The notes under the pieces were generated by a model. That model was not told the DNA's origin. It worked only from the letters and a program-made list of their open reading frames with translations, and did no database searches. From Candidatus Altarchaeum sp. CG2_30_32_3053 (GTDB lineage: Archaea; Altiarchaeota; Altiarchaeia; Altiarchaeales; Altiarchaeaceae): DNA of 5,729 bases. Numbering within the stretch: position 1 is the stretch's first letter; the number at the start of each line of letters is the position of its first letter. The position numbers and the translations under genes were made by a program. The DNA is taken from NCBI GenBank assembly GCA_001873845.1, contig MNZY01000157.1, positions 1 through 5,729 of the forward strand, read 5' to 3'. Of the stretch, positions 5,596 through 5,729 are shown in pieces.

Positions 5596-5652
5596 ATATT
5601 GATTATAGTGAATCTATGGTGCCCATCCCTTTAAATTAGGATAATTAACTTA

Positions 5653-5720
5653 TGAGATATTTTTTAAAAATCTGCTTAAAAATTATATTTTTAAGCAAAT
5701 AAATTTTTTGAAATATCACA
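5653..5720. repeat. Large imperfect palindrome
   Basis: The core arms TGCTTAAAAAT (5673-5683) and ATTTTTAAGCA (5687-5697) pair perfectly around TAT. Outside them TGAGATATTT (5653-5662) pairs with AAATATCACA (5711-5720) at 9 of 10 positions. As RNA on either strand this would be a long AT-rich hairpin. It could be a terminator for a gene to the right, the end of a short transcript starting near 5596, or a miniature element. Confidence 0.6.
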
Positions 5721-5729
5721 AAATTCAAT

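Larger units (their letters stand above)
5391..5729. other. Gene-free control region right of pckG
   Basis: No protein gene longer than a few codons is visible. The stretch holds TATA-like sequences for the carboxykinase gene, the 24-base-period repeat, the inverted copy of the promoter element, a seven-codon open frame (5616-5639, MVPIPLN) and a large palindrome at the right edge. Whatever gene follows lies outside the window. Confidence 0.6.

Noticed and set aside
1..5729. CRISPR array or complete insertion sequence
   Set aside because: The tandem repeats have no spacer structure, and no transposase, integrase or Cas protein is encoded in any frame.

Overview
The window is strongly AT-rich (about two-thirds A+T by eye) and looks archaeal. 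The evidence is a tRNA-Glu without an encoded CCA end, TATA-like boxes placed about 25 bases before start codons, no Shine-Dalgarno motifs, oligo-T tracts as likely terminators, and an AIR-synthase-related protein family that I know mainly from Archaea. An uncultivated euryarchaeal or Altiarchaeota-like lineage would fit, but that placement is inference and cannot be settled from this window.

Layout, left to right. Positions 1-874 hold no convincing protein gene. They contain inverted repeats and a dispersed repeat, and they end in a likely tRNA promoter. A plus-strand tRNA-Glu(UUC) lies at 875-947. Three protein genes then run on the minus strand: a 703-residue AIR-synthase/endonuclease III composite (929-3040), a 117-residue AAMDC/Mth938-family protein (3138-3491), and a GTP-type phosphoenolpyruvate carboxykinase (3522-5351 for the start preferred here). 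From about 5352 to 5729 there is a repeat-rich control region with no clear gene.

Transcription. The carboxykinase and AAMDC genes are 30 bases apart with no terminator between them, so they probably form one unit. A T-run after the AAMDC gene, and a TATA-like box spaced for leaderless transcription before the composite gene, suggest the composite is transcribed separately. Its 3' end overlaps the convergent tRNA gene by 19 bases.

The main discovery candidate is the composite protein. A complete endonuclease III, with its catalytic Lys and Asp and all four iron-sulfur cysteines, sits inside the C-terminal domain of an ATP-binding PurM/SelD-like protein. The host fold resumes after it. This is a nested insertion rather than an end-to-end fusion, and the nuclease part has no obvious start codon of its own. 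A second theme is an unusual density of short perfect tandem duplications, including one that doubles the carboxykinase start region. The control region upstream also carries a 17-base inverted repeat.
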